Assembly: GCA_947589545.1 (NCBI GenBank) | Contig: CANQBA010000016.1 | Span: 1-60,477, forward strand | DNA length: 60,477 nt | Reading direction: 5' to 3' | From: an uncultured Oscillospiraceae bacterium | GTDB lineage: Bacteria; Bacillota; Clostridia; Oscillospirales; Oscillospiraceae | Shown here: piece by piece, positions 23,477 to 31,952 of the stretch | Numbering within the stretch: the first letter of the stretch is position 1 | Layout: the number at the start of each line of letters is the position of its first letter | Translations under genes and position numbers: made by a program | The notes under the pieces: generated by a model | Told to the model about the DNA's origin: nothing | Databases searched by the model: none | Seen by the model: the letters and a program-made list of their open reading frames with translations, nothing else

Positions 23477-24034
23477 TTATTCCCGGGCGGCCAGAATGGA
23501 CTCCATGTTGTCCAGGATGAATTTCTGCGCCTCCCGGTTATACAGCACCACGTCATAGGGCCCGTTCTGCCCCTGGCGGTGCTCCAGGCGGATCCCCAGG
23601 CTCTCGCCGAAAGGCGTGGGCCGCTTGCTCTGCTTGCCGCCGGCATCCGTGACGGTCTGCAGGGCGCCGGCGTCTGTCAGGAAGGCGGTGATGTCCCGGT
23701 AGCACAGCTTTTTCATATTGTCACCGGCTGTCAGGGCGTCGATCCTCTGGGTGATCTTGGTGACGGGCAGGGGCTCCGGCGGGAATTCATAGCGATCCAG
23801 CTGCTCCCGGGTGATATGGAACGGCGTCTTTTTCCCCTTTTTGATTTTGGCGGCCACGCCCCCGGCGGCCGCCACCTGGCCCAGCACCTCCTCTACGTAG
23901 AGGAGGCACCGGCAGATGTGTATGTTATTCAAGACGCTGTCGTCGCTCACGTCCGCGCCGGTGATGGGATCCCGGCCTCTGGCCAGCATCCCGATATACT
24001 CCCTGGCGGTTGTCAATTTATCAAGCTCGTTCAT
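23477..24034 (-). CDS. Conserved protein of unknown function
   Basis: This 185-residue soluble protein is not recognised. It has a helical N-terminus (MNELDKLTTAREYIGMLARG), a mid part rich in charged residues and a C-terminal portion with predicted strands (GESLGIRLEHRQGQNGPYDVVLYN). There are no membrane segments, signal peptide or obvious metal motif. ATG 24034 is chosen for length; an upstream extension to 24202 has no supporting ribosome site and would overlap the GH105 gene end. It is probably monocistronic. Confidence 0.75.
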   Translation of the reverse strand: MNELDKLTTAREYIGMLARGRDPITGADVSDDSVLNNIHICRCLLYVEEVLGQVAAAGGVAAKIKKGKKTPFHITREQLDRYEFPPEPLPVTKITQRIDALTAGDNMKKLCYRDITAFLTDAGALQTVTDAGGKQSKRPTPFGESLGIRLEHRQGQNGPYDVVLYNREAQKFILDNMESILAARE

Positions 24035-24156
24035 CTGTCGCGCCTCCCATTCATTGTATCCGGCTCCCGGCCCGGGCCGGGAAAGGAAATCCCGCGCATT
24101 TCGGGCTCGAAAGCGCGGGATACGGTATGATTCCGGTGTCAGGCGGGTCCTTCCGC

Positions 24157-25299
24157 TCACTCGTCGTCCAGCTCGTGGCTGAGAAGATGCTCGGTGTAGC
24201 ACATGAGGAAGGGGGCCACGCCCTTGGCGTCGTTCTCCACGATGGGCTCGGAGATATAATACGCGAAGGAGCCGTCCCGGCGGCGGTTGTTCTCCGGCCC
24301 CAGGCCGGCCACCAGGCAGATGCCGCCCAGGTTCAGCTTGCCGTCCCGCTCGGTGAGGTACCGGTCGCAGATGGAGCGGAAAATGGCCTCGCCCCGGGGG
24401 CAGTAGTTGTAGTCCAGGATCCCCAGGCGCGCGCCCTTCAGGAAGAAATAGGCCACCATGGCGCTGCCGGAGGTCTCGGGGTAGTTGCCCTCCCGGCCCA
24501 CCTGGTTAGGCACCTGGTAGAGCATACCGGATTCGTGGTCGATATAGGGCAGGAGGTTTTTGGCCAGCTCACGGGCGATGGAGATCATCTCGTCCTTGAA
24601 ATCGTCGTGGCCGGGGGCGATGTAGCTGATCACATCCACCAGGGCGGCGGCGAACCAGCCCAGGGAGCGCAGCCAGGGGTTTTGGGATTTTCCGTCCGGG
24701 CCGGCCCAGAACGCCTTGCCGGAGGCGTCGTAGCCGTGGCGGTAGAGGCCCGTCTTGGGATCCAGCATCTTCTCGTGGACGGTGTGGAACTGGCGGCGGA
24801 TATCCTCATAGCCGGCGCAGTCTTCAAACTCCGTGGTGTAGCGGGTGTAGAACACCTGGGCCATATAGAGGCCGTCCAGCCACACCTGGTTGGGATAGAT
24901 GGCCTTGTGCCAGAAGCTGCCCTCGACGGTTCTGGGCTGGCGGAGGATCTGGCCGTGAAGATACTCCATGGCCTTGCGGTACTTCTCCTTGTGGGTGGCG
25001 GCGTACAGGTCGAACAGAACACGGCCCTCGCAGATGTTGTCCAGGTTGTAGTCCTCCTCGGAGTAGCCCAGGATGGAGCCGTCCTCGTGGACGTAGAAAT
25101 CGATGAAGTTGTCCACGAAGTCAAAATACCTCTTCTCGCCGGTGATGGCGTAGAGGTTCAGAAGGGAGATCATCATACAGCCGTCGATGTAGTTCCAGCC
25201 GTTGATCTTGCCCTCCTTGATCTTTTCGATGTTCCACAGCGGCGTGCTGGGGGTGGAGTCCGCCATTACGCGCTCCACATAGCGTTCAATGGTGTTCAT
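24157..25299 (-). CDS. Unsaturated rhamnogalacturonyl hydrolase, GH105
   Basis: This 380-residue alpha/alpha-barrel enzyme is expected to remove the unsaturated uronic acid left by pectate or rhamnogalacturonan lyases. GH88/105 features are visible: the WLDGLYMA segment with the catalytic Asp, LRSLGWFAAALVD, and the C-terminal RRDGSFAYYISEPIVENDAKGVAPF block. There is no signal peptide, so it works in the cytoplasm on imported disaccharides. It is last in a run with kduI and an isomerase. Its product, a dehydro-deoxy uronate, is the kind of substrate KduI handles. Confidence 0.92.
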   Translation of the reverse strand: MNTIERYVERVMADSTPSTPLWNIEKIKEGKINGWNYIDGCMMISLLNLYAITGEKRYFDFVDNFIDFYVHEDGSILGYSEEDYNLDNICEGRVLFDLYAATHKEKYRKAMEYLHGQILRQPRTVEGSFWHKAIYPNQVWLDGLYMAQVFYTRYTTEFEDCAGYEDIRRQFHTVHEKMLDPKTGLYRHGYDASGKAFWAGPDGKSQNPWLRSLGWFAAALVDVISYIAPGHDDFKDEMISIARELAKNLLPYIDHESGMLYQVPNQVGREGNYPETSGSAMVAYFFLKGARLGILDYNYCPRGEAIFRSICDRYLTERDGKLNLGGICLVAGLGPENNRRRDGSFAYYISEPIVENDAKGVAPFLMCYTEHLLSHELDDE

Positions 25300-25371
25300 C
25301 AGGTGACCTCCATAAAATAATTTACCCGGAAACGGCCCCGCGCGGCGAAGGGCACGGGGCCAAAAGACGTC

Positions 25372-26214
25372 TTACTTCAGATCCTGGGTGGGGATGCCGT
25401 CCATATCGTCAAAGTCCTGGTTCTCGCCGCACATACCCCAGATGAAGGTGTAGTTGGCGGTGCCCACGCCGGAGTGGATGGACCAGCTGGGGGAGATGAC
25501 GGCCTCCTCGTTGTGCATCACCAGATGGCGGGTCTCCTGGGGCTGGCCCATCATGTGGAACACGCACTGGTCGGGGGCGACCTCGAAGTACATATAGACC
25601 TCCATCCGGCGCTCGTGGGTGTGGCTGGGCATGGTGTTCCAGACGTTGCCGGGCAGCAGGGCGGTCATGCCCATGCTAAGCTGGCAGCTCTCGCACACGG
25701 CGGGGTGGATGTACTGGCGCAGGATGCGCTCGTTCACCGTCTCCTGGCTGCCCAGATGGTTGTAGCGGGCCTTCTCCATGGGGATCAGAACCGTGGGGCA
25801 GGTGCGGTGGGCGGGGCTGGAATTGACGTAGAACTTGGCGGGGTTTGCCTTGTCGGCGGACTTGAACACCAGCTCCCTGGTGCCCATGCCCACATAGATG
25901 CCGTCCTTGGTGCCCACCTTATACTCCACGCCGTCCAGTACCATGACGCCGGGGCCGCCGATATTGATGGCGCCCAGCTCCCGGCGCTCCAGGAAATAGG
26001 GGGCGGCCAGCTCCTTGAAGGAGCCCAGAACCAGATCCTCCTCCACCGGCATGATGCCGCCGGCGATGATGCGGTCCTGGTGGGAGTAGGTCAGGTTGAT
26101 GGAATCGGGCTCAAAGATGTGGGAGATGTGATAGTGCCGGCGCAGGTCGGCGGTGTCGTAATGCTTGGAATCGTCGGGATGGTTGGCGTAACGGACGTCA
26201 AAGTTGATCTTCAT
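25372..26214 (-). CDS. kduI: 5-keto-4-deoxyuronate isomerase
   Basis: This 280-residue bicupin interconverts 5-dehydro-4-deoxy-D-glucuronate and 3-deoxy-D-glycero-2,5-hexodiulosonate in pectin and alginate breakdown. Metal-binding residues are visible in [15 protein letters not shown] (about 197-211) and in [17 protein letters not shown] near the C-terminus. ATG 26214 follows a GAGGAAC leader; the length equals the family norm. It lies between the TIM-barrel isomerase and GH105. The next pathway genes (kduD, kdgK, kdgA) are not in the window. Confidence 0.94.
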   Translation of the reverse strand: MKINFDVRYANHPDDSKHYDTADLRRHYHISHIFEPDSINLTYSHQDRIIAGGIMPVEEDLVLGSFKELAAPYFLERRELGAINIGGPGVMVLDGVEYKVGTKDGIYVGMGTRELVFKSADKANPAKFYVNSSPAHRTCPTVLIPMEKARYNHLGSQETVNERILRQYIHPAVCESCQLSMGMTALLPGNVWNTMPSHTHERRMEVYMYFEVAPDQCVFHMMGQPQETRHLVMHNEEAVISPSWSIHSGVGTANYTFIWGMCGENQDFDDMDGIPTQDLK

Positions 26215-26248
26215 GGTGATGTTCCTCCTCGTATAGTAATTAAGCAAA

Positions 26249-27094
26249 TTAAACGGTTTCCCAAATGTCTCTTACTGTCTTCACGGCGAAGGGGATGTCC
26301 TCCCCCGTGGTACCCTCCAGCACCAGGATGGCGTCGGGGTTGGAGGCCTTGATCCGGCTGAGGATGGCCCGCTTGTCCAGATCTCCCTTGCCGAAGCCCA
26401 CCTGCCGGGGGGCGGCGCCGCCGTCGCCCAGGAGACAGTCCTTGATGTGGAAGAATTTGATCCTCCGGCCGAAGAGCTCCAGGCCCCGGTCAAGGATAGA
26501 CAAGTAATCGCGCTGATTGTCCGCGTCCATGTAATTGTAGAGGTCGAAGGTGACATAGACGTTGGGCCGTCCCATACGGCGGATGACCTCGTCGAGCACG
26601 TCCGGGCTCCAGCAGACGTGGCCCGCCGCGCCCTCCATGGCGATGTACACCTCATTTTCCGCGGCGATATCCGCCAGACGCCCGAAGGTGTCCGCCACAA
26701 GAGCGTAAGCCTCCTCGGTGCGGTTTTTGGGGTTGTACGTCCACTTGTCGTCGTTGTAGGAGCCCGTCTCGCTGCCCACATACATACAGCCGAAGCGGCG
26801 CGCCACCCGCAGATAATCCGCAAAGATTTCGAAGCACCGCCGGGCCTTGGCTCTGTCGGAGTGGACGGGGTTGAAGTAAGCGCCCAGAAGGGCCGGCGAA
26901 GCGCCGCCCAGGTTCAGGGCCCGGCCGATCTCCCCGGCCCGCTCGGGCGTTATGGCGCCGGGGGCGTAGGGGATGTCGTCGTAGGACTTATAACACACCA
27001 GCTGCAGACCGTCCAGCCCCAGCTCCTTCACTCTGGCGATAATGTCCTCCGTGCCCTTGACGCCCAGGTCGTGGCCGCGAATACAAAGCATCAT
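26249..27094 (-). CDS. Sugar phosphate isomerase/epimerase-like TIM barrel
   Basis: This 281-residue xylose-isomerase-like/AP-endonuclease-2 TIM barrel probably acts on a keto sugar or uronate. Acidic and His metal ligands of the fold are apparent: E in MEGAAGH, D in [10 protein letters not shown] in [11 protein letters not shown] and E in [10 protein letters not shown]. The start at 27094 has GGAGG ten bases upstream. It heads the isomerase-kduI-GH105 operon, so the substrate is likely a pectin-derived sugar, but the exact reaction cannot be told. Confidence 0.85.
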   Translation of the reverse strand: MMLCIRGHDLGVKGTEDIIARVKELGLDGLQLVCYKSYDDIPYAPGAITPERAGEIGRALNLGGASPALLGAYFNPVHSDRAKARRCFEIFADYLRVARRFGCMYVGSETGSYNDDKWTYNPKNRTEEAYALVADTFGRLADIAAENEVYIAMEGAAGHVCWSPDVLDEVIRRMGRPNVYVTFDLYNYMDADNQRDYLSILDRGLELFGRRIKFFHIKDCLLGDGGAAPRQVGFGKGDLDKRAILSRIKASNPDAILVLEGTTGEDIPFAVKTVRDIWETV

Positions 27095-27174
27095 GGTTCC
27101 GTAACCTCCCCAGTTTAAGCAGTTTGTCAAAAAAATCAAATTCGGGCTTTTTGCGAATGTTTGTCACCTTAACC

Positions 27175-27203
27175 ATTATACACCGCCCGATAAGCCGTGG
27201 CAA
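27175..27203 (-). promoter_or_regulatory. Promoter of the isomerase-kduI-GH105 operon
   Basis: On the minus strand TTGCCA (27198-27203), 17 bases and TATAAT (27175-27180) lie 80 bases before the isomerase start, in the gap after the AraC gene. A non-consensus -35 suits activation by the neighbouring AraC-type protein (inference). Confidence 0.7.
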
Positions 27204-27226
27204 TAGTTAATTTCGACAGAAGATAT

Positions 27227-28000
27227 TCATTTTTCGGAGGTGGGCTCCTCCCCGCCCTGGCGGCACCGCTTGGCGAACGCGGAGGGGGAACAGCCGAAGT
27301 GCTTGTTGAAGACCCGGGAGAAGTAGAGGGGGTCGGAGTAGCCGCACATCTCCGCCACCTCGGCCACGGAGTAGTCCCGGCTCCAGGTGGAGGAGAGCAT
27401 CCCCTCGGCCTTTTTCATCCGCAGGCCGGTCATATACTCCAAGGGGGTGACGCCCACCTCTTTTTTGAAGAGCTTCCGGAGGTAGTCGTAGTGGAAGGGC
27501 AGCTCCCGGATGGCGGCGTCCAGGGCGAAATCCGGCTGGGTGTAGCTGTGCATGATGGCGTAGCGGATCTGCTCCACGGGCTCGGAGAAGCCGGAATTGG
27601 ACAGGCTCACCATGATGTAGCTGGCGATCAGATCCCCCAGGGCCTCCAGCACCAGCTCGCGCTTGGTGATGTCGGACTGGTAGTAATATTTCGCCTCGCT
27701 GAAGGCGAACAGGAACCGCCCCTCCGGGTCGCCGGAGACCTTGAAGGCGCTCTTGCTGTGGAAAGCCGGAGTGTCCATGCGCATGTGAATATTTGTGAAG
27801 CCGTCGGCGCTGGAATTGGCGTGGAGGAGCCGGGGCGGGATCGCCACCGTGTCCCCGGTCTTATAGGCGATGACGGAGCCGTTTTCAAAGGCGAAGGATC
27901 CCTCGCCGCCGGTGCAGTAGACCAGCTCCCACTCCTCGTGGGCGTGCCAGAGCACGTCGTAGGTCTTGGGATGCTCGCCCATATACAGGATGGAATTCAT
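27227..28000 (-). CDS. AraC-family regulator with cupin-like sensor domain
   Basis: This 257-residue regulator has an N-terminal cupin-type sensor (HAHEEWELVYCTGGEG through IPPRLLHAN, about 19-58) and a C-terminal pair of HTH motifs (about 155-250, ending CGYSDPLYFSRVFNKHFGCSPSAF). It is translationally coupled to the esterase gene (ATGA at 27997-28000). It lies just before the isomerase-kduI-GH105 operon and probably activates it in response to a uronate or pectin oligomer. The ligand is inferred from context. Confidence 0.9.
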   Translation of the reverse strand: MNSILYMGEHPKTYDVLWHAHEEWELVYCTGGEGSFAFENGSVIAYKTGDTVAIPPRLLHANSSADGFTNIHMRMDTPAFHSKSAFKVSGDPEGRFLFAFSEAKYYYQSDITKRELVLEALGDLIASYIMVSLSNSGFSEPVEQIRYAIMHSYTQPDFALDAAIRELPFHYDYLRKLFKKEVGVTPLEYMTGLRMKKAEGMLSSTWSRDYSVAEVAEMCGYSDPLYFSRVFNKHFGCSPSAFAKRCRQGGEEPTSEK

Positions 28001-28854
28001 TGTTTTTCCCCTTCGTCGTGTATTCTGAGCCCCTTCTCCGCGAAGAACCGGAGCATGGCCCCGTACCACTCCGGCACGTCGGCGCTGATCTCCGGCAGGG
28101 CATAGCTGGGGAAGACCAGCTCATCCGCCACGGAGAGCCCGTGCTGGCCGTGGGCGTAGACGTGCAGGGCGAAGGGGACGCCCGCCTCCTCCAGCGCCGC
28201 CGCCACCAGAAGGGAGCTGCGGCAGGGGACGGAGCCGTCGTCCCGGGTGTGCCAGAGGAACACGGGGCACATGTCGGGCCGCACCAGCCGGTCGATGCTG
28301 AGGCGATCCGCCAGCTCTTTGTCCCCGCCGGAGACGTTCTCCATGCTCCCGGCGTGGGTGCGGCCGCGGCTGAGGGCCACGGGGTAGCAGAGGCCCAGGG
28401 CGTCGGGCCGGATCTGTTCGGGGGCGGCGATGTCCGCCACCTCCGGCGCGTCGAACATGGTGCCCAGGGTGCCGCACAGGTGTCCCCCGGCGGAGAAGCC
28501 CACCGCCGCCACCATATGGGGATCCACGCCGTTTTTTTCGGCGTTGTCCCGGATGAACCGCATAGCCGCGGCGGCCTCCCGCAGGGCCGTGGGGAAGACA
28601 TGGGGGGCGCAGCTGTACACCAGCACGTACGCCGCCCACCCCCGGGCGGTGAACTGGAGGGCCACGGGCTCGGCCTCCCGGGCGGAGCAGTATTCGTAGC
28701 CGCCGCCGGGCAGGATCAGCACCGCGGGGCGCAGGCGCTTTTTGACGCCCCACAGCTCCGCCTCATGGGGCAGATAGCAGGTCAGCTCCGCCGCCGCGCC
28801 CCGGGGGCGCTCCAGACCCGTCTCCTGATAGATGTCATAGCAGTCGATCCGCAT
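27997..28854 (-). CDS. Alpha/beta hydrolase, acetyl esterase-like
   Basis: This 285-residue esterase of the hormone-sensitive-lipase/BD-FAE type may remove acetyl or other acyl groups from pectic or xylan fragments. It has the oxyanion loop LPGGGY (48-53), nucleophile S121 in GFSAGGH, the acidic residue in WHTRDDGSVP and the catalytic His in YAHGQHGLS. There is no signal peptide. ATG 28854 has AAGGAG upstream. It is first in a two-gene unit with the AraC regulator. Confidence 0.88.
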   Translation of the reverse strand: MRIDCYDIYQETGLERPRGAAAELTCYLPHEAELWGVKKRLRPAVLILPGGGYEYCSAREAEPVALQFTARGWAAYVLVYSCAPHVFPTALREAAAAMRFIRDNAEKNGVDPHMVAAVGFSAGGHLCGTLGTMFDAPEVADIAAPEQIRPDALGLCYPVALSRGRTHAGSMENVSGGDKELADRLSIDRLVRPDMCPVFLWHTRDDGSVPCRSSLLVAAALEEAGVPFALHVYAHGQHGLSVADELVFPSYALPEISADVPEWYGAMLRFFAEKGLRIHDEGEKQ

Positions 28855-28937
28855 GGTCTTTTTCTCCTTCGTTCCGTGCCGGCATTTCCGGCCCAATTCA
28901 TCCATATGGCTTTTCCGAAAAGTCCATTCTAAGGCTA

Positions 28938-28966
28938 ATAATACCTTAAAATTTCCCAGCCGTCAA
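28938..28966 (-). promoter_or_regulatory. Promoter of the esterase-AraC unit
   Basis: On the minus strand TTGACG (28961-28966), 17 bases and TATTAT (28938-28943) lie about 85 bases before the esterase start. Confidence 0.7.
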
Positions 28967-29015
28967 GAGCTTTTCCGTTTTTCCCTTTCGCTTTACCGCC
29001 GCAAATCAAAAAAAC

Positions 29016-29046
29016 ATCCGCCTCTTATCGAGGCGGATATTTTTTA
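29016..29046. terminator. Bidirectional terminator after the purine permease gene
   Basis: A perfect 9-bp stem ATCCGCCTC with loop TTATC has an A-run before and ATTTTTT after it. It ends the minus-strand permease transcript and can also work on the plus strand. Confidence 0.85.
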
Positions 29047-29073
29047 AGACTTTTCCTGTTGCGGAAGGCCGGC

Positions 29074-30516
29074 TCAGATGGCCAGGAAGAACTTCACCAG
29101 GAACAGGGCGGAGATGACGTAGGTGAGGACGGACACGTCCTTGGCCTTGCCGGTAAAGACCTTGATGACGGTGTAGGTGATGAGGCCCAGGCCGATGCCG
29201 TGGCCGATGGAGCCGGAGATGGGCATGGCCAGCAGCATGATAAACACGGGGGCGGCGATAGCCATGTCGTTGAAGTCGATGTTCTTGATGCCGCTGAGCA
29301 TCAGGATGCCCACATAGATGAGAGCGGCGGAGGTGGCGGCGGCGGGGATGATGGCGGCGATGGGGCTGATGAAGATGCAGGCCAGGAACAGGATGCCGGT
29401 GGTGAGAGCGGTGAGGCCGGTGCGGCCGCCGGCCTCCACGCCGGAGGCGGACTCCACGAAGGTGGTGACGGTGGAGGTGCCGGTGCAGGCGCCCACCACG
29501 GTACCCACGGCGTCGGAGAGCAGCGTCTCACGCATCTTGGGCATGTTGCCGTTCTTGTCGGTCATCCCGGCGCGGTTGGCGGTGGCGAGAACGGTGCCGA
29601 TGGTGTCGAACATATCGATGATGCAGAAGGTCACCACCAGCAGAATGACGGTGCCCCAGCCGACCTTGGCGAGGGTGGCGAAATCAAACTTGAAGAGGGT
29701 GGTCTTGGCCATATCGCCGAAGGGGGGCAGCCAGTTGGCGGTCTTGAGGCTCGCGAAGGGGTTCTGCTTCAGGAAAAGGGCCTGTCCCGCCCAGTTGAGG
29801 ACGGAAGCGCCCAGCATACCCACCAGCACCGCGCCCTTCATCTTGTAGTGGGCCAGAACGATGATGAGGAAGAGGCCGATGAACATGGTGACCACGGTGA
29901 GAACCATGGCGGGCCAGTAATCGCCCAGGGCGTCCTTGGCGGAGCTGGCGGACAGCGCGCCGAAGAAGTCACGCATGACGTAATTCTCGCTGGAGGCGCC
30001 CACGCCGGCGTTGGAGCCGAAGCCGATGTTCATCAGCATCAGGCCGATGCCGGGGCCGATGCCCAGGCGGACGCCGAGAGGAATAGCCTCCACGATCTTC
30101 TGGCGGATATTGAAGACGGAGAGGAGCACGAACACGATACCTTCAACGAGGATGATGCACAGGCCCGCCTGAAGTCCGGCCAGCATGGTGCATCCGGCTG
30201 CGCCGGCGATCTGGGCGATGACAACGGCGAAATAGCTGTTGAGGCCCATGCCGGGGGCCAGCGCGAAGGGCTTGTTTGCCAGGAACGCCATGCAGAACAT
30301 AGCCACGGCGGAGGCCAGGCAGGTGGCCATAAAGACGCCGTTCCACGCCGCGAAGCCGTCGTCACCGAAGCCCCCGAAAGCGCCCTGACCGAAGCCGACG
30401 ATCAGGTTGGGGTTCAGCGCGATGATGTACGCCATCGTCATGAAGGTAGTAAGACCGGCTACGATCTCGGTGCGGACGGTGGTGCCGTTTTGCTTGAGCT
30501 TGAAGATTTTCTCCAT
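29074..30516 (-). CDS. NCS2 purine permease (AzgA/PbuG type)
   Basis: This 480-residue protein has 12-14 membrane segments and probably takes up adenine, hypoxanthine or guanine with protons. The family motif FMTMAYIIALNPNLI lies at about residues 25-39, and GIGPGIGLMLMNIGFGSNAGVG in the middle is typical of AzgA-like permeases. ATG 30516 has an AGGAGGGT site; an extension to 30585 lacks one. It is divergent from a phosphoribosyltransferase gene, in keeping with purine salvage. Confidence 0.92.
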   Translation of the reverse strand: MEKIFKLKQNGTTVRTEIVAGLTTFMTMAYIIALNPNLIVGFGQGAFGGFGDDGFAAWNGVFMATCLASAVAMFCMAFLANKPFALAPGMGLNSYFAVVIAQIAGAAGCTMLAGLQAGLCIILVEGIVFVLLSVFNIRQKIVEAIPLGVRLGIGPGIGLMLMNIGFGSNAGVGASSENYVMRDFFGALSASSAKDALGDYWPAMVLTVVTMFIGLFLIIVLAHYKMKGAVLVGMLGASVLNWAGQALFLKQNPFASLKTANWLPPFGDMAKTTLFKFDFATLAKVGWGTVILLVVTFCIIDMFDTIGTVLATANRAGMTDKNGNMPKMRETLLSDAVGTVVGACTGTSTVTTFVESASGVEAGGRTGLTALTTGILFLACIFISPIAAIIPAAATSAALIYVGILMLSGIKNIDFNDMAIAAPVFIMLLAMPISGSIGHGIGLGLITYTVIKVFTGKAKDVSVLTYVISALFLVKFFLAI

Positions 30517-30826
30517 ATGTACCCTCCTAAAGTATTTCTCTGCAGCCGGTGAAAAACAAAATCGGCGTGCGAACTTTATTCTCACGCCTTGCCGTTTTTC
30601 ATCAACTTAAGATAGGATTAAGATACCACATTTTTCATCAAATTTCCACGGGATTCTTGAAAATTGTTAAATTTCTTTGAATTTTTGGAGGCTTGACCAA
30701 AACGTCCCCCTCTCCGGGGCCCGCCTTGTGCATTTTTATTCACAATTTCTTTGACTACCTTGAAAAACGGTGCTATAATGTTCCGTGGGAAGGTTTCCCT
30801 AAGAAAATAAATGGAGTGACGGACAA
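30517..30826. promoter_or_regulatory. Divergent regulatory region, permease and phosphoribosyltransferase
   Basis: A plus-strand promoter is clear: TTGACT (30751-30756), 17 bases, TATAAT (30774-30779) with a TGC extension. On the permease side the leader carries a hairpin (GGCGTG/CACGCC, about 30572-30593). I looked for a purine riboswitch core on both strands and did not find its conserved loops. The permease -10 is not obvious. Confidence 0.6.
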
Positions 30827-31381
30827 ATGACATACGAGCTCAAGGTCGCGGGGCTGAAGCGGGATCTGACCATCTGCCCCCTGAACGAAAATCTGTCCAT
30901 AGCCGGCTTTGTCATCTTCGGCGACGTGGAGCTGACCTGCGCCTGCGCCAAAGCGCTGCTTAAGAAGGCCCCGGCCTACGACTACATGGTGGCGCCGGAG
31001 GCCAAGGCCATCCCCCTGATCCACGAGATGGCCAAGCAGGCCGGGAGGAACGACTACTTCCTGGTGCGCAAAAAGGCCAAGGCCTACATGCACAACGTCT
31101 TTAAGGTGGAGGATCACTCCATCACCACCGAGGGCACCCAGTACCTCTATATGGACGGCGACGACGCCGCCAAAATGCGGGGCAAGCGCGTCATCATCGT
31201 CGACGACGTCATCTCCACCGGCGGGTCCATCGCGGCGGTGGAGGAGCTGGTGCGCGCCGCCGGCGGCATCGTGGCCGCCAAGATGGCCGTCCTGGCCGAG
31301 GGCGACGCCGCCAAGCGGGACGATATCATCTTCCTGGAGCATCTGCCCCTCTTTGACGGCAAGGGCAACCCCATTGCCTGA
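30827..31381 (+). CDS. Phosphoribosyltransferase, adenine/purine type
   Basis: This 184-residue protein has the PRPP-binding motif VIIVDDVISTGGS (about 124-136) and an N-terminal half similar to adenine phosphoribosyltransferases (DYMVAPEAKAIPLIHEMA, then YFLVRKKAKAYM). It probably converts a purine base and PRPP to the mononucleotide. Divergent location next to an NCS2 permease supports purine salvage. Adenine or xanthine specificity cannot be settled from motifs alone. Confidence 0.88.
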   Translation: MTYELKVAGLKRDLTICPLNENLSIAGFVIFGDVELTCACAKALLKKAPAYDYMVAPEAKAIPLIHEMAKQAGRNDYFLVRKKAKAYMHNVFKVEDHSITTEGTQYLYMDGDDAAKMRGKRVIIVDDVISTGGSIAAVEELVRAAGGIVAAKMAVLAEGDAAKRDDIIFLEHLPLFDGKGNPIA

Positions 31382-31440
31382 AAGCGTAAGCGCCCCGTTT
31401 TTCCGGCGCATATATCCCCGGCTTCCGGCCGGCAAAAAAG

Positions 31441-31471
31441 AACCCTGGAGCGAAACCGCTCCAGGGTTTTT
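31441..31471 (+). terminator. Terminator after the phosphoribosyltransferase gene
   Basis: A perfect 12-bp stem AACCCTGGAGCG with loop AAAC is followed by TTT. An A-run precedes it, so it also serves tRNA-Val on the minus strand. Confidence 0.85.
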
Positions 31472-31473
31472 GG

Positions 31474-31550
31474 TGGTGGACGATACAGGACTTGAACCTG
31501 TGACCCTCCGCACGTCAAGCGGATGCTCATACCAGCTGAGCTAATCGTCC
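31474..31550 (-). tRNA. tRNA-Val (GAC)
   Basis: This is a complete 77-base tRNA: acceptor GGACGAT/ATCGTCC, anticodon GAC, encoded CCA. It converges with the phosphoribosyltransferase gene and shares the hairpin at 31441-31471 as terminator. Confidence 0.93.
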
Positions 31551-31644
31551 GTCAGCGTTACTTATTCTACCGCAGAAGCGGGGGCTTGTCAACACTTTTT
31601 TTGCCATACGGGAAAAATATTTTTTAAAAATGCGAAAATAATGC

Positions 31645-31673
31645 TTGCAATTTTGGGGCTGTGATGCTATTAT
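31645..31673 (+). promoter_or_regulatory. tRNA-Arg promoter
   Basis: TTGCAA (31645-31650), 17 bases and TATTAT (31668-31673) with a TGC extension lie 28 bases before tRNA-Arg. Confidence 0.8.
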
Positions 31674-31700
31674 AGTAGGGCGCTCGGGAGAGTGCGGTAT

Positions 31701-31777
31701 GCGCCTGTAGCTCAGCTGGATAGAGTGCGCGGCTACGAACCGCGAGACCGGGGGTTCGAGTCCCTTCAGGCGTACCA
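31701..31777 (+). tRNA. tRNA-Arg (ACG)
   Basis: This is a complete 77-base tRNA: acceptor GCGCCTG/CAGGCGT (one G-T pair), anticodon ACG and encoded CCA. The A34 is normally deaminated to inosine by TadA to read CGU/CGC/CGA. A terminator follows at once. Confidence 0.95.
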
Positions 31778-31781
31778 AAAA

Positions 31782-31807
31782 AACCGCCCATATGGGCGGT
31801 TTTTTTG
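31782..31807 (+). terminator. tRNA-Arg terminator
   Basis: The self-complementary stem AACCGCCCATATGGGCGGTT is followed by a T-run. It begins 4 bases after the CCA end. Confidence 0.9.
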
Positions 31808-31913
31808 CTGTCGAAAAAGCCCTGACGGGCTTTTTCCGGCAAAGGGAACGTGCGGGATTTTTCCCGACGCGCATATCGCCGGGAAAATTGAATTTGAGTT
31901 TTTTGACAAGTTG
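31806..31913. repeat. Short form of a dispersed intergenic repeat
   Basis: Two blocks lie here: a hairpin GAAAAAGCCC TGAC GGGCTTTTTC with AAAGGGAACGTGCGGG, and GGGATTTTTCCCGACGC through TTGAATTTGAGTTTTTTGAC. Both recur, reverse-complemented and in the same relative order, at 40117-40425, where about 190 bases separate them. A weaker partial match to the second block lies at 27123-27150. Confidence 0.75.
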
Positions 31914-31940
31914 AAAGCAGCCCTTTCGGGCTGCTTTTTT
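31914..31940. terminator. Bidirectional hairpin at the end of the DHHW gene
   Basis: A perfect 10-bp stem AAAGCAGCCC TTTC GGGCTGCTTT is followed by TTT on the plus strand. On the minus strand it lies 13 bases after the DHHW-protein stop but has only a short T stretch. Confidence 0.7.
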
Positions 31941-31952
31941 GTGTCTTGGCGG

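Noticed and set aside
22109-24130. 673-codon plus-strand open frame
   Set aside because: It spans three minus-strand genes and their spacers, which real genes would not do.
29059-30552. 497-codon open frame antisense to the purine permease
   Set aside because: The translation is a Gly/Asp/His/Glu-rich string with no domain. It is the complement of a clear NCS2 permease.
30517-30826. Purine riboswitch before the NCS2 permease or phosphoribosyltransferase
   Set aside because: The conserved purine-riboswitch loops and stem are not found on either strand, although the gene context made it likely.
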